A DNA stretch of 36,607 nt from Phycisphaerales bacterium. Its GTDB lineage: Bacteria; Planctomycetota; Phycisphaerae; Phycisphaerales; UBA1924. The DNA lies in NCBI GenBank assembly GCA_029260435.1, contig JAJDDG010000049.1, forward strand, positions 1-36,607, written 5' to 3'. Positions within the stretch are counted from its first letter, which is position 1, and the number at the start of each line of letters is the position of its first letter. Shown here piece after piece: positions 1 through 6,408 of the stretch. The notes under the pieces are model-generated. The model was not told the origin of the DNA. It saw only the letters and a program-made list of their open reading frames with translations, and did not search any database. A program made the translations under genes and the position numbers.

Positions 1-245
1 GCTGCGGGGAGCCATGCTGCGGGGTCACCGGACGCGGGTTCGACCTTGAAAACAAGCGTGCGCCCGGGGATTGCGTGGATGATTCGGGCGGCGGGTTTGA
101 GGCGGGTGATTGTTTTTCGTGGGCCGCTCTGGGCGAGCGCGGGCGCGCCTAGAGTGAGAATGGTGAGGCACAGCGCGATCGCGCTTAAGAGCGCGGCGCG
201 GCGGGGCGATATGTGGAGAGGTGGTTTGGTTCGGGGGTTCAACAT
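1..245 (-). CDS. N-terminal part of a secreted protein of unknown function (cut by window edge)
   Basis: An open frame begins with ATG at 245 on the minus strand and runs without a stop to base 1, giving about 81 residues. The N-terminus is a classical Sec signal peptide: a basic n-region (SPRR), a hydrophobic core (ALLSAIALCLTILTLG), and an A-L-A-Q cleavage site near residue 38. The mature part starts SGPRKTITRLKPAARI and matches no family I recognise. It diverges from the CBM48-like gene, with 24 bases between the two start codons. The protein should be exported, but nothing visible says what it does. Confidence that it is a gene rests on the signal peptide and on the frame staying open. 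Confidence 0.72.
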   Translation of the reverse strand, partial: MLNPRTKPPLHISPRRAALLSAIALCLTILTLGAPALAQSGPRKTITRLKPAARIIHAIPGRTLVFKVEPASGDPAAWLPA

Positions 246-269
246 CTGAGGGAAAACGAGGGTAACAGG

Positions 270-566
270 ATGGTCGAGCGACTGGCAGATGGACGGGTGG
301 AGTTCAAGATGCACGCGCCGCGGGCGAGAGAAGTCCGCGTTGTGGGGTCGCTGGGGAGTGAGATCGAGATGAAACCGTCGGGTGATGGGTGGTGGCAGGG
401 AGTGAGTACTGTCGCGCCGGGGGACCACGAGTTCCGGTATCTGGTGGATCAGCGTCGGCTGGTGACGGACTGGGCGGCGGGCGGCGTGCGGTTCGAGCGG
501 GGGGAATGGATCAGCCTTTTGCACGTCGAGGGGCTTGAGCGGGGTGATCCCCGCATTGCCGCGTAA
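270..566 (+). CDS. Small stand-alone CBM48 / glycogen-binding-like domain protein
   Basis: This 98-residue protein is essentially one immunoglobulin-like fold of the type found at the N-terminus of glycogen branching enzymes and in AMPK beta (CBM48, isoamylase N-domain). The family pattern is visible: VEFKMHAPRAREVRVVGS, a WW pair followed by GV, then PGDHEFRYLVDQ, TDWAAGG and a final LHVE strand. ATG 270 is chosen because GAGGG lies about 8 bases upstream; an earlier in-frame start at 213 would add a non-conserved stretch. There is no signal peptide and no catalytic domain, so a carbohydrate-binding or regulatory role is inferred only. A 7-bp hairpin follows the stop. Confidence 0.75.
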   Translation: MVERLADGRVEFKMHAPRAREVRVVGSLGSEIEMKPSGDGWWQGVSTVAPGDHEFRYLVDQRRLVTDWAAGGVRFERGEWISLLHVEGLERGDPRIAA

Positions 567-574
567 CAGCGATG

Positions 575-593
575 AAGTCCGGATAACGGACTT
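575..593 (+). terminator. Hairpin after the CBM48-like gene
   Basis: Perfect 7-bp stem AAGTCCG/CGGACTT with a 5-base loop, starting 8 bases after the stop codon. No T-run follows, so it may be a transcript-end or RNA-stabilising hairpin rather than an intrinsic terminator. Confidence 0.4.
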
Positions 594-649
594 GCATTCC
601 GTATCTCTGGCGGTCAGACTCCGCGCTCACTCGATATGAGGAGCGCAAC

Positions 650-1330
650 ATGCAGAAGCTGACAGCAGGGATAGCGGCAGAGTTCGTGGGGACGTTCGGG
701 CTGATGTTCGTCGGCGGGGCGGCCATCATTAACGGAGAGGGTCTGGTGGTGGTTGCGCTTGCGCACGGGCTGATCCTTGCGGTGTGTATCAGCGCTGTGA
801 TGCATATCTCGGGCGGGCAGCTCAACCCGGCGGTCTCGATCGCGCTGGCGGCGACGGGGAAACAGAAATGGGATCGAGCGATTATCTTTGTCAGTGCGCA
901 ACTTGGGGGTGCAGCAGTAGCGGCGGTGGTGCTCAAGGCGACCTTTCCGGCGGATGCGGTCGAAGTTGCGCAGCTGGGCGCGACGCTCGGTTCGGCGACG
1001 AACCCGGGAGTCATCCTGATCCTTGAGATTATTGCGACGTTCTTCCTGATGTTCGTGATCATGGGGACAGCGGTTGATCCGCGCGGGGTCGGCAAAAACG
1101 CAGCGGTCGGCGGGTTCGGGATCGGGCTGACCGTCGCGGCAATGATCCTGGCGATCGGGCCTATGACGGGCGCTTCGCTCAACCCGGCGCGGAGCTTCGG
1201 GCCTGCGTTCATCGGTGATTACTGGCAGCTGCACGCTTGGTACTGGGTCGGGCCGATTGTCGGCGCGGTGATCGCGGCGTTTGTCTGGAAGGTGGTGATG
1301 GAAGACAAGGGCAACGAGAACGCTAACTAA
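650..1330 (+). CDS. Aquaporin / MIP-family channel with a TIP-like selectivity filter
   Basis: A 226-residue integral membrane protein of the major intrinsic protein family, a normal length for an aquaporin. Both pore half-helices are present: GGQLNPAV (NPA at residues 59-61) and SLNPARSFGPA (NPA at 178-180, followed by Arg181). Six hydrophobic helices can be traced. Aligned by eye to E. coli AqpZ, the aromatic/arginine filter reads H39-I166-A175-R181 where AqpZ has F-H-T-R. His in helix 2 and Ile in helix 5 recall plant tonoplast (TIP) channels, so water plus ammonia, urea or H2O2 permeation is possible; that is inference. GAGGAG (638-643) lies 6 bases before ATG. The stop overlaps the stop of the convergent MoxR gene by 4 bases. 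Confidence 0.93.
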   Translation: MQKLTAGIAAEFVGTFGLMFVGGAAIINGEGLVVVALAHGLILAVCISAVMHISGGQLNPAVSIALAATGKQKWDRAIIFVSAQLGGAAVAAVVLKATFPADAVEVAQLGATLGSATNPGVILILEIIATFFLMFVIMGTAVDPRGVGKNAAVGGFGIGLTVAAMILAIGPMTGASLNPARSFGPAFIGDYWQLHAWYWVGPIVGAVIAAFVWKVVMEDKGNENAN

Positions 1331-2340
1331 GCTGGCAGAGGCGCCTGGGTGGGCATGGTCGCGAGGATGTCGCGGACGATGGCGTCTGTGGTGTAGCCCT
1401 CGGCTTCGCCCTCGAAGTTCAGGATGATGCGGTGGCGCAGCGCGGGCAGGGCGATGGACTTGATGTCCTCGATGCTCGCGGCGGGTCGGCCCGCGACCAA
1501 CGCACGGCACTTTGCGCCGAGGACGAGTGCTTGTGCTGCGCGGGGTGAAGCGCCGACGCGGACATATTTGCTGACATTGGATGGGGCGAACTCGCCCGTT
1601 GGGTGGGTCGCGAGGACGAGGCGGACGGCGTAGTCCTGGACATGCTCTGCGATCGCGACGCGGCGGACGAGCTGCTGGTGCGCGAGGATGCGCTCGGCAT
1701 CGAGCACGGGCTCGATCTCGACGGCGGCGGCGCTGGTGGTGCGGTTGAGGATCTCGCCGAGCTCTTTGCGAGACGAGTACCCGACGACGAGTTTGAAAAT
1801 GAATCGGTCGAGCTGCGCCTCGGGGAGCGGGTAGACGCCCTCCTGCTCGAGGGGGTTCTGTGTCGCCATGACGAAGAAGGGTTCGGGGAGTGGGTGCGTA
1901 ACGCCGGCGACGGTGACGGAGCGTTCCTGCATCGCTTCGAGCAGGGCGGACTGGGTTTTCGGTGTTGCGCGGTTGATCTCGTCTGCGAGGAGGATCTGCG
2001 TGAAGAGTGGGCCGCGCTCGAAGACGAATTGCTTGCCGGCTTCGGTCTCGCGGACGATTGTGGTGCCGGTGATGTCTGCGGGCATGAGGTCCGGTGTGAA
2101 CTGGACGCGGGAGAAGTCGAGGTGCAGCGCCTGGGCGAGGGTGCGAACGAGGAGCGTTTTGCCGATACCGGGCACGCCTTCGAGGAGGATGTTGCCGGAG
2201 GTGAAGAGGCAGGTGAGCACGGCGTCGATGATGTCTTCGTGCCCGACGATGGCGCGCTGGACCTGCTCGCGGACGGCGGCGTGGTCGCGTTGGAACTGCT
2301 CGATGAGTTTGCGGGTTTTGTCGTTGTCTGGCGTTGCCAT
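1327..2340 (-). CDS. MoxR-family AAA+ ATPase
   Basis: A 337-residue AAA+ ATPase of the MoxR type, a chaperone-like ATPase that usually activates von Willebrand A domain partners. Visible motifs are Walker A GVPGIGKT, Walker B ILLADEINRA, the MoxR sequence TQSALLEAMQER, and sensor 1 VMATQNPLEQEG. ATG 2340 is chosen because GGAG lies 6 bases upstream and the conserved part begins shortly after; the open frame extends further up but without similarity. MoxR genes normally precede DUF58 and VWA genes. Here the downstream neighbour is the convergent aquaporin, so any partners must lie elsewhere. A TATCAT hexamer (2367-2372) could be its -10 element. Confidence 0.93.
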   Translation of the reverse strand: MATPDNDKTRKLIEQFQRDHAAVREQVQRAIVGHEDIIDAVLTCLFTSGNILLEGVPGIGKTLLVRTLAQALHLDFSRVQFTPDLMPADITGTTIVRETEAGKQFVFERGPLFTQILLADEINRATPKTQSALLEAMQERSVTVAGVTHPLPEPFFVMATQNPLEQEGVYPLPEAQLDRFIFKLVVGYSSRKELGEILNRTTSAAAVEIEPVLDAERILAHQQLVRRVAIAEHVQDYAVRLVLATHPTGEFAPSNVSKYVRVGASPRAAQALVLGAKCRALVAGRPAASIEDIKSIALPALRHRIILNFEGEAEGYTTDAIVRDILATMPTQAPLPA

Positions 2341-2384
2341 GTGTGCTCCATGCTTGTGGAAGGCACATGATAGGGCGAACAAGA

Positions 2385-2411
2385 CATGCTCACCCCTTCG
2401 GTGTGAGCATG
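2385..2411. repeat. Inverted repeat 1 of an intergenic hairpin cluster
   Basis: Perfect 9-bp inverted repeat CATGCTCAC/GTGAGCATG with a 9-base spacer, followed by GCCACCC. It lies upstream of the MoxR gene, in the 173-base gap to the alkaline phosphatase gene. Confidence 0.7.
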
Positions 2412-2438
2412 CCACCCTTCCGATTCGAGAGTGAACGG

Positions 2439-2462
2439 CACTGACCTGAAGACAGGTCAGTG
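2439..2462. repeat. Inverted repeat 2 of an intergenic hairpin cluster
   Basis: Perfect 10-bp inverted repeat CACTGACCTG/CAGGTCAGTG closed by a 4-base loop AAGA. GGCAC appears on both sides of it, as it does beside the third hairpin. Confidence 0.75.
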
Positions 2463-2473
2463 GCACGACAACG

Positions 2474-2501
2474 CACGCCTTGCCCTGCGGGCCAAGGCGT
2501 G
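2474..2501. repeat. Inverted repeat 3, strongest hairpin of the cluster, just downstream of the phosphatase gene
   Basis: CACGCCTT pairs with AAGGCGTG, continued by GCCC/GGGC across one bulged C, giving 12 bp around a 3-base loop. It begins 13 bases after the alkaline phosphatase stop and could end that transcript, although no T-run follows. It is flanked by TGGCAC. With the two hairpins before it, it resembles a composite REP-like palindromic element. Confidence 0.65.
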
Positions 2502-2513
2502 GCACCCACTACT

Positions 2514-3908
2514 CTATGTGACAGGTGGGAGGTCGAAGAGTCGCTGGATGAGGTCGTGTGTATCGGTGAGGTGGGAGACTCGGGGGAGGAGATCGGCACC
2601 GGGGCCCAGCGCGAGGGAGATGACCGGATCTGAGGTGTGATTCGGGGAGTTGAAGGCGACGCCGAAGTGGTTGGCTGCGATGGCGCCCATGACACAGGTG
2701 GTGTTGTCCGCCTCTTCGAAGGCGTCCGCGGGGCGGTTGTCCAGGGTGCGGTTGAGCATGGTGCGTTCGACGGTGGAGAGTTCGGCGTTGATCGCCCGCT
2801 GGAAGAGGTCGGCGAAGGCGTCGGGCGTGCGCCCGGTGGTGGGTAGTGCGCGGAAGTGCTCGAAGACCCATTCGAAGGAGTGCTTCGCGCTGGCGAGGTT
2901 GGCGAGGTAGCGGTCGTATGAGCCGTAGCGGGCGATGCCGGGGTTGGCGTTGGCATGATCTGTTGTGACAATGACGAGTGTTTCGGGGTCGTCCTTTGCG
3001 TAGTCGAGGGCGACGCGGACGGCGTCGTCGAAGGCGAGCATGTCGTGGACGAGTGCGGCGGCGTCGTTGCCGTGCGCGGCGTGGTCCACGCGGGCTCCCT
3101 CGATCATGATGCAGAATGCCTCGCGTGTGTTTGCGAGGTGGTGGATGGTTGCCCGGGACATCTCGGCGAGGGAGGGCTCGGCGTCGGTGCGGTCGATCTC
3201 ATAGCGCATGTGCCAGTCGGCGAGGAGCGCTGCGTGGCGGCCGGGTGTGCCCATCGCCTTGAGGAAGGCGGTCTTTGTGCGCTGCACGGTGATCGACGGG
3301 TCTTGTGCGAGTTGCTCGTCGCTGCACTCGCGTCCGCCGCCACCGACAATGAGATCGATTTTGTAGTCCACGTACTGATCGACAACCGCGCGGTACATGG
3401 AACGCTTGGGGGCGTTGACCGCGAAGGCTGCGGGCGTGGCGTCCTGGATGAACGTGGTGGAGACGAGACCGATGGCTTTGCCGGCGTGGCGTTTGGCGCG
3501 GACGAATATCGGTTCGGGCGAGCGGTGTTCGGGGGTGTAGCAGAGCACGCCGTTGTTCACGCGGTGCCCGCATCCCCAGCACGAGGCGGCGGCGGCGGAG
3601 TCTGTGACGAGGGAGTTTGCGCAGTCTGTGTTGACGAGGGATGTGGTGATGCTCGGGTCGGCGAGCATGTCGTACATATGGAGGTTGCGCCCGAGTGTGT
3701 GGCGGGCGTGGATGTTGGCGACCTGGAGGGAGCCCGTGCTCATGCCGTCGGCGACGAGCATGATGAGGTTGCGCGGGCGGTTGGGCTTGGGCTTGCGCGG
3801 CTCTGCCAGAGCACGCGACGCGGGGGCTGCGGCGAGCAGCGCGGCGGCGGATGCGGCGGTCAGGAACTCGCGGCGGTCGAGTGACGAGTGCGGGGGAGAG
3901 GGTGGCAT
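2514..3908 (-). CDS. phoA: Tat-exported alkaline phosphatase (PhoA superfamily)
   Basis: A 464-residue alkaline phosphatase that hydrolyses phosphomonoesters outside the cytoplasm. The N-terminus SSLDRREFLTAAS is a twin-arginine signal with an Ala-rich core ending ASRALAEP. Active-site elements appear in family order: DGMS (Asp54), nucleophile TDSAAAAS (Ser104), QDATPAAF (Asp156/Thr158, magnesium), EGARVDHAAHGND (Glu270, Asp275, His279), TTDHAN (Asp317, His318) and NHTSDPV (final metal His). The catalytic and metal set therefore looks complete. ATG 3908 is used because the Tat motif follows it directly; the longer open frame upstream is non-coding in character. It diverges from the DUF255 gene with 66 bases between. 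CACAAT sits 6 bases upstream with no Shine-Dalgarno. Confidence 0.93.
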   Translation of the reverse strand: MPPSPPHSSLDRREFLTAASAAALLAAAPASRALAEPRKPKPNRPRNLIMLVADGMSTGSLQVANIHARHTLGRNLHMYDMLADPSITTSLVNTDCANSLVTDSAAAASCWGCGHRVNNGVLCYTPEHRSPEPIFVRAKRHAGKAIGLVSTTFIQDATPAAFAVNAPKRSMYRAVVDQYVDYKIDLIVGGGGRECSDEQLAQDPSITVQRTKTAFLKAMGTPGRHAALLADWHMRYEIDRTDAEPSLAEMSRATIHHLANTREAFCIMIEGARVDHAAHGNDAAALVHDMLAFDDAVRVALDYAKDDPETLVIVTTDHANANPGIARYGSYDRYLANLASAKHSFEWVFEHFRALPTTGRTPDAFADLFQRAINAELSTVERTMLNRTLDNRPADAFEEADNTTCVMGAIAANHFGVAFNSPNHTSDPVISLALGPGADLLPRVSHLTDTHDLIQRLFDLPPVT

Positions 3909-3914
3909 GGGGGT

Positions 3915-3920
3915 ATTGTG
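3915..3920 (-). promoter_or_regulatory. Candidate leaderless -10 element of the alkaline phosphatase gene
   Basis: CACAAT, four of six matches to TATAAT, ends 6 bases before ATG 3908 and there is no Shine-Dalgarno. This is a variant of the TANNNT pattern seen before other genes here. No clear -35 was seen. Confidence 0.35.
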
Positions 3921-3962
3921 CGCTGGTTGTGGGAAGATCGCGCTGGGAATCCGGAGCGGGGA

Positions 3963-3968
3963 TAGAGT
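3963..3968 (+). promoter_or_regulatory. Candidate leaderless -10 element of the DUF255 gene
   Basis: TAGAGT ends 6 bases before ATG 3975. Its position favours ATG 3975 over GTG 3969 as the start. No convincing -35 was seen. Confidence 0.45.
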
Positions 3969-3974
3969 GTGGGC

Positions 3975-6398
3975 ATGGCACGACGCATTCTGATCGGTCT
4001 GGTTCTGCTCCTGGGTTGTGGCGTGGTCGCGACGAACGCGGCGGAGGATGGTGTAGTGAAGACGCAGCACAAGGCGAACCTGCTGGCTGATGAGACGAGC
4101 CCGTACCTGCTCCAGCACCAGTTCAACCCGGTGGAGTGGCACCCGTGGGGGTCCGAGGCGCTGGAGGAAGCACGGCGGCGGGGGTGCCTGATTTTTCTGA
4201 GCGTGGGGTACTCGACGTGCTATTGGTGCCACGTGATGGAGCGGGAGAGCTTCGAGGACGAGGGTGTGGCGGCGGTGATGAACGAGCGGTTTGTGTGCAT
4301 CAAGGTGGACCGGGAGGAGCGGTCGGATGTTGATGACATCTATATGCGCGCGGTGCAGATCTACCAGCAGGGGCGTGGCGGGTGGCCCATGAGCGTGTGG
4401 CTGACGCCTCCGGGCGCGCGGGGCCCGGATGATCCGGGGCTTGAGCCGGTGTACGCGGGGACGTACTTCCCGAAGGCGCAGGGGCGCGGGCGGGTGTCTT
4501 TCCCGGAGATCTGCGCGAATATCGACGATGCATGGAAGGCGCAGCCTCAGGCCGTGCTCACGCAAGCGGCACAGGCGACGGCGTCGATCCGCGAGCAGCT
4601 CGGGCGCGCGACCGAAGCGGTGCGCGTTGGCGAGAGCGCCGTCGGGCAGGCGATCGCGCTATTGGTGCGCATCTACGATCGGCAGAATGGTGGATTTGGC
4701 AGCGCACCGAAGTTCCCGCAGCCGGTGTACCTGGAGTTCCTGATGGCGGTGGAGGAATCGATCGATGACGCGCCGACGCGGGGTGTGGTGCGCGACGCGA
4801 TCCGCAAGACACTGGACGCGATGGCAAAGGGCGGGATGTACGACCAGGTTGGCGGCGGGTTCCACAGGTATTCGACGGACGAGAAATGGATCGTGCCGCA
4901 TTTCGAGAAGATGCTGTACGACAACGGGCAGCTCGCGAGCCTGTACGCGAAGGCGAGCCAGACGGACTACGGGACGGACCTGGATCGGCGGATCGCGCGG
5001 GAGGTGTGCGATTACGTGCTTAAAGAGATGCGCGACGGGAGCGGGGCGTTCTGGAGCGCGCAGGACGCGGAGGTGAACGCGCGGGAGGGACAGAACTATC
5101 TGTGGACGCGAGGGCAGTTTGATGAGGTATTGGGGGAAGATGACGCGGCGTTCGCGGCGTTGGTCTTTGGTGTGAACAAGGGGACGAACTTCCGCGACCC
5201 GCACCACCCGGAGGACGGGAAGTTCAACGTGCTGGTGCTCACTGCGGACGACGGCGAGATGAGCGAGAAGTTCAAGATGGAGGCTCGGGCGTACCGCGAA
5301 CGGTTGGAAAATGTGCGCGAGCGGCTGTACGCGTCGCGGGCGCTGCGTGATCAACCGATCACAGATGACAAGGTCATCGCGGGATGGAACGGGCTGATGA
5401 TGCGCGGGTTCGCGGAGACGGCGGTCGCGCTGGGGGAAGCGACGTACCTGAACGCTGCGCGCGGCGGCGCGGATGCGCTGTGGACACAGATGCGCGCGGA
5501 TGACGGCGGGCTGCTGCGGACGATGCGGGAGGGGCACGCGAAGACGGATGCGGTGCTGGAGGACTACGCGCTGGTTGTCAGCGGGTTGCTCGCGATCGAG
5601 CGCGCGGCGCGGGCGATGGGCGAGGACTCGGGCGGCTCGCTGGAGCGCGCGATCGAGCTGATCGATATCGCGGAAGAACGGTTCGGTGATCCCACAAAAT
5701 CGGGCGTGCTGTACGACACCGAAGCGGGTCGCTCGGATCTGATCGTGCGGGCGGTGAGCGCGTACGACGGGGCGGTGCCGTGCGGGATGAGTGTGATGGC
5801 GATGAGTTTCGTCGAGCTGCACGAGCTGACCGGCAAGCGGGCGTGGCTCGAACGCGCGGTGGATACGATCGGCGCGATGGGCGGCACGGTGAAGGAATCG
5901 CCGGTTGGGTCGGCGGTCGCGACGCGGGCGCTGTACTACGTGCTGGGCGTGGACGGCAACGCGATGACGCGCCTGCCCGTGAGCGATGGCGCCGAACCGA
6001 TGGAATCGCCCGTGCAGATCATGTCGGACACGGAACGGGTGAGCATTGGCGACGCGGGAACGACACTCAAGGTGCGGCTCGTGATCGATGAGGGGTGGCA
6101 CGTGACGGCGGCGGAGCCCGGCGCGGAGGGGCTGATCGGGCTTGATGTGCGGATGGCTGGGGGCGACGGGGTGCGCTTGTCGATCGAGTACCCGGAGGGC
6201 GAGGAGCTTCGTATCGAGGGGATTGATGGCGCGGTGCGCGTGTACGAGGGCACGGTTGAGCTTGAGATCACTCTCGAGCGCGACGGCGCGGCGTGGAGCG
6301 GGCGGCCGATGATCGTAGTACGGTACCAGGCGTGCACGGATCGCGCGTGCTACGAGCCGATGGTTGTGTCGCTCGATGTCGCGATCGACCCGGGTTGA
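3975..6398 (+). CDS. DUF255 (YyaL-like) thioredoxin-fold protein fused to a C-terminal DsbD-alpha-like domain
   Basis: An 807-residue exported protein. Residues 1-23 form a signal peptide (ARRILIGLVLLLG...NAAE). Residues about 30-190 are the DUF255 thioredoxin-like domain, with SPYLLQH, NPVEWHPWG and the redox motif STCYWCHVM (Cys82, Cys85). Residues about 200-660 are the alpha/alpha-barrel part typical of YyaL proteins (GGMYDQVGGGFHRYSTDEKW, PHFEKMLYDNGQLA, DDKVIAGWNGLMMR). Unusually, about 120 more residues follow and end in YQACTDRACYEPMVV (Cys787, Cys792), the signature of the N-terminal domain of DsbD. A redox role in the envelope is likely but unproven for this family. GTG 3969 is an alternative start. 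Its stop is 10 bases from the convergent subtilase stop. Confidence 0.9.
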   Translation: MARRILIGLVLLLGCGVVATNAAEDGVVKTQHKANLLADETSPYLLQHQFNPVEWHPWGSEALEEARRRGCLIFLSVGYSTCYWCHVMERESFEDEGVAAVMNERFVCIKVDREERSDVDDIYMRAVQIYQQGRGGWPMSVWLTPPGARGPDDPGLEPVYAGTYFPKAQGRGRVSFPEICANIDDAWKAQPQAVLTQAAQATASIREQLGRATEAVRVGESAVGQAIALLVRIYDRQNGGFGSAPKFPQPVYLEFLMAVEESIDDAPTRGVVRDAIRKTLDAMAKGGMYDQVGGGFHRYSTDEKWIVPHFEKMLYDNGQLASLYAKASQTDYGTDLDRRIAREVCDYVLKEMRDGSGAFWSAQDAEVNAREGQNYLWTRGQFDEVLGEDDAAFAALVFGVNKGTNFRDPHHPEDGKFNVLVLTADDGEMSEKFKMEARAYRERLENVRERLYASRALRDQPITDDKVIAGWNGLMMRGFAETAVALGEATYLNAARGGADALWTQMRADDGGLLRTMREGHAKTDAVLEDYALVVSGLLAIERAARAMGEDSGGSLERAIELIDIAEERFGDPTKSGVLYDTEAGRSDLIVRAVSAYDGAVPCGMSVMAMSFVELHELTGKRAWLERAVDTIGAMGGTVKESPVGSAVATRALYYVLGVDGNAMTRLPVSDGAEPMESPVQIMSDTERVSIGDAGTTLKVRLVIDEGWHVTAAEPGAEGLIGLDVRMAGGDGVRLSIEYPEGEELRIEGIDGAVRVYEGTVELEITLERDGAAWSGRPMIVVRYQACTDRACYEPMVVSLDVAIDPG

Positions 6399-6408
6399 AC
6401 CTGTTTGA

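Noticed and set aside
614-2368. Long minus-strand open frame across the aquaporin and MoxR genes
   Set aside because: It is Arg/Pro/His-rich out-of-frame sequence with no domain, and overlaps two well-supported genes in other frames.
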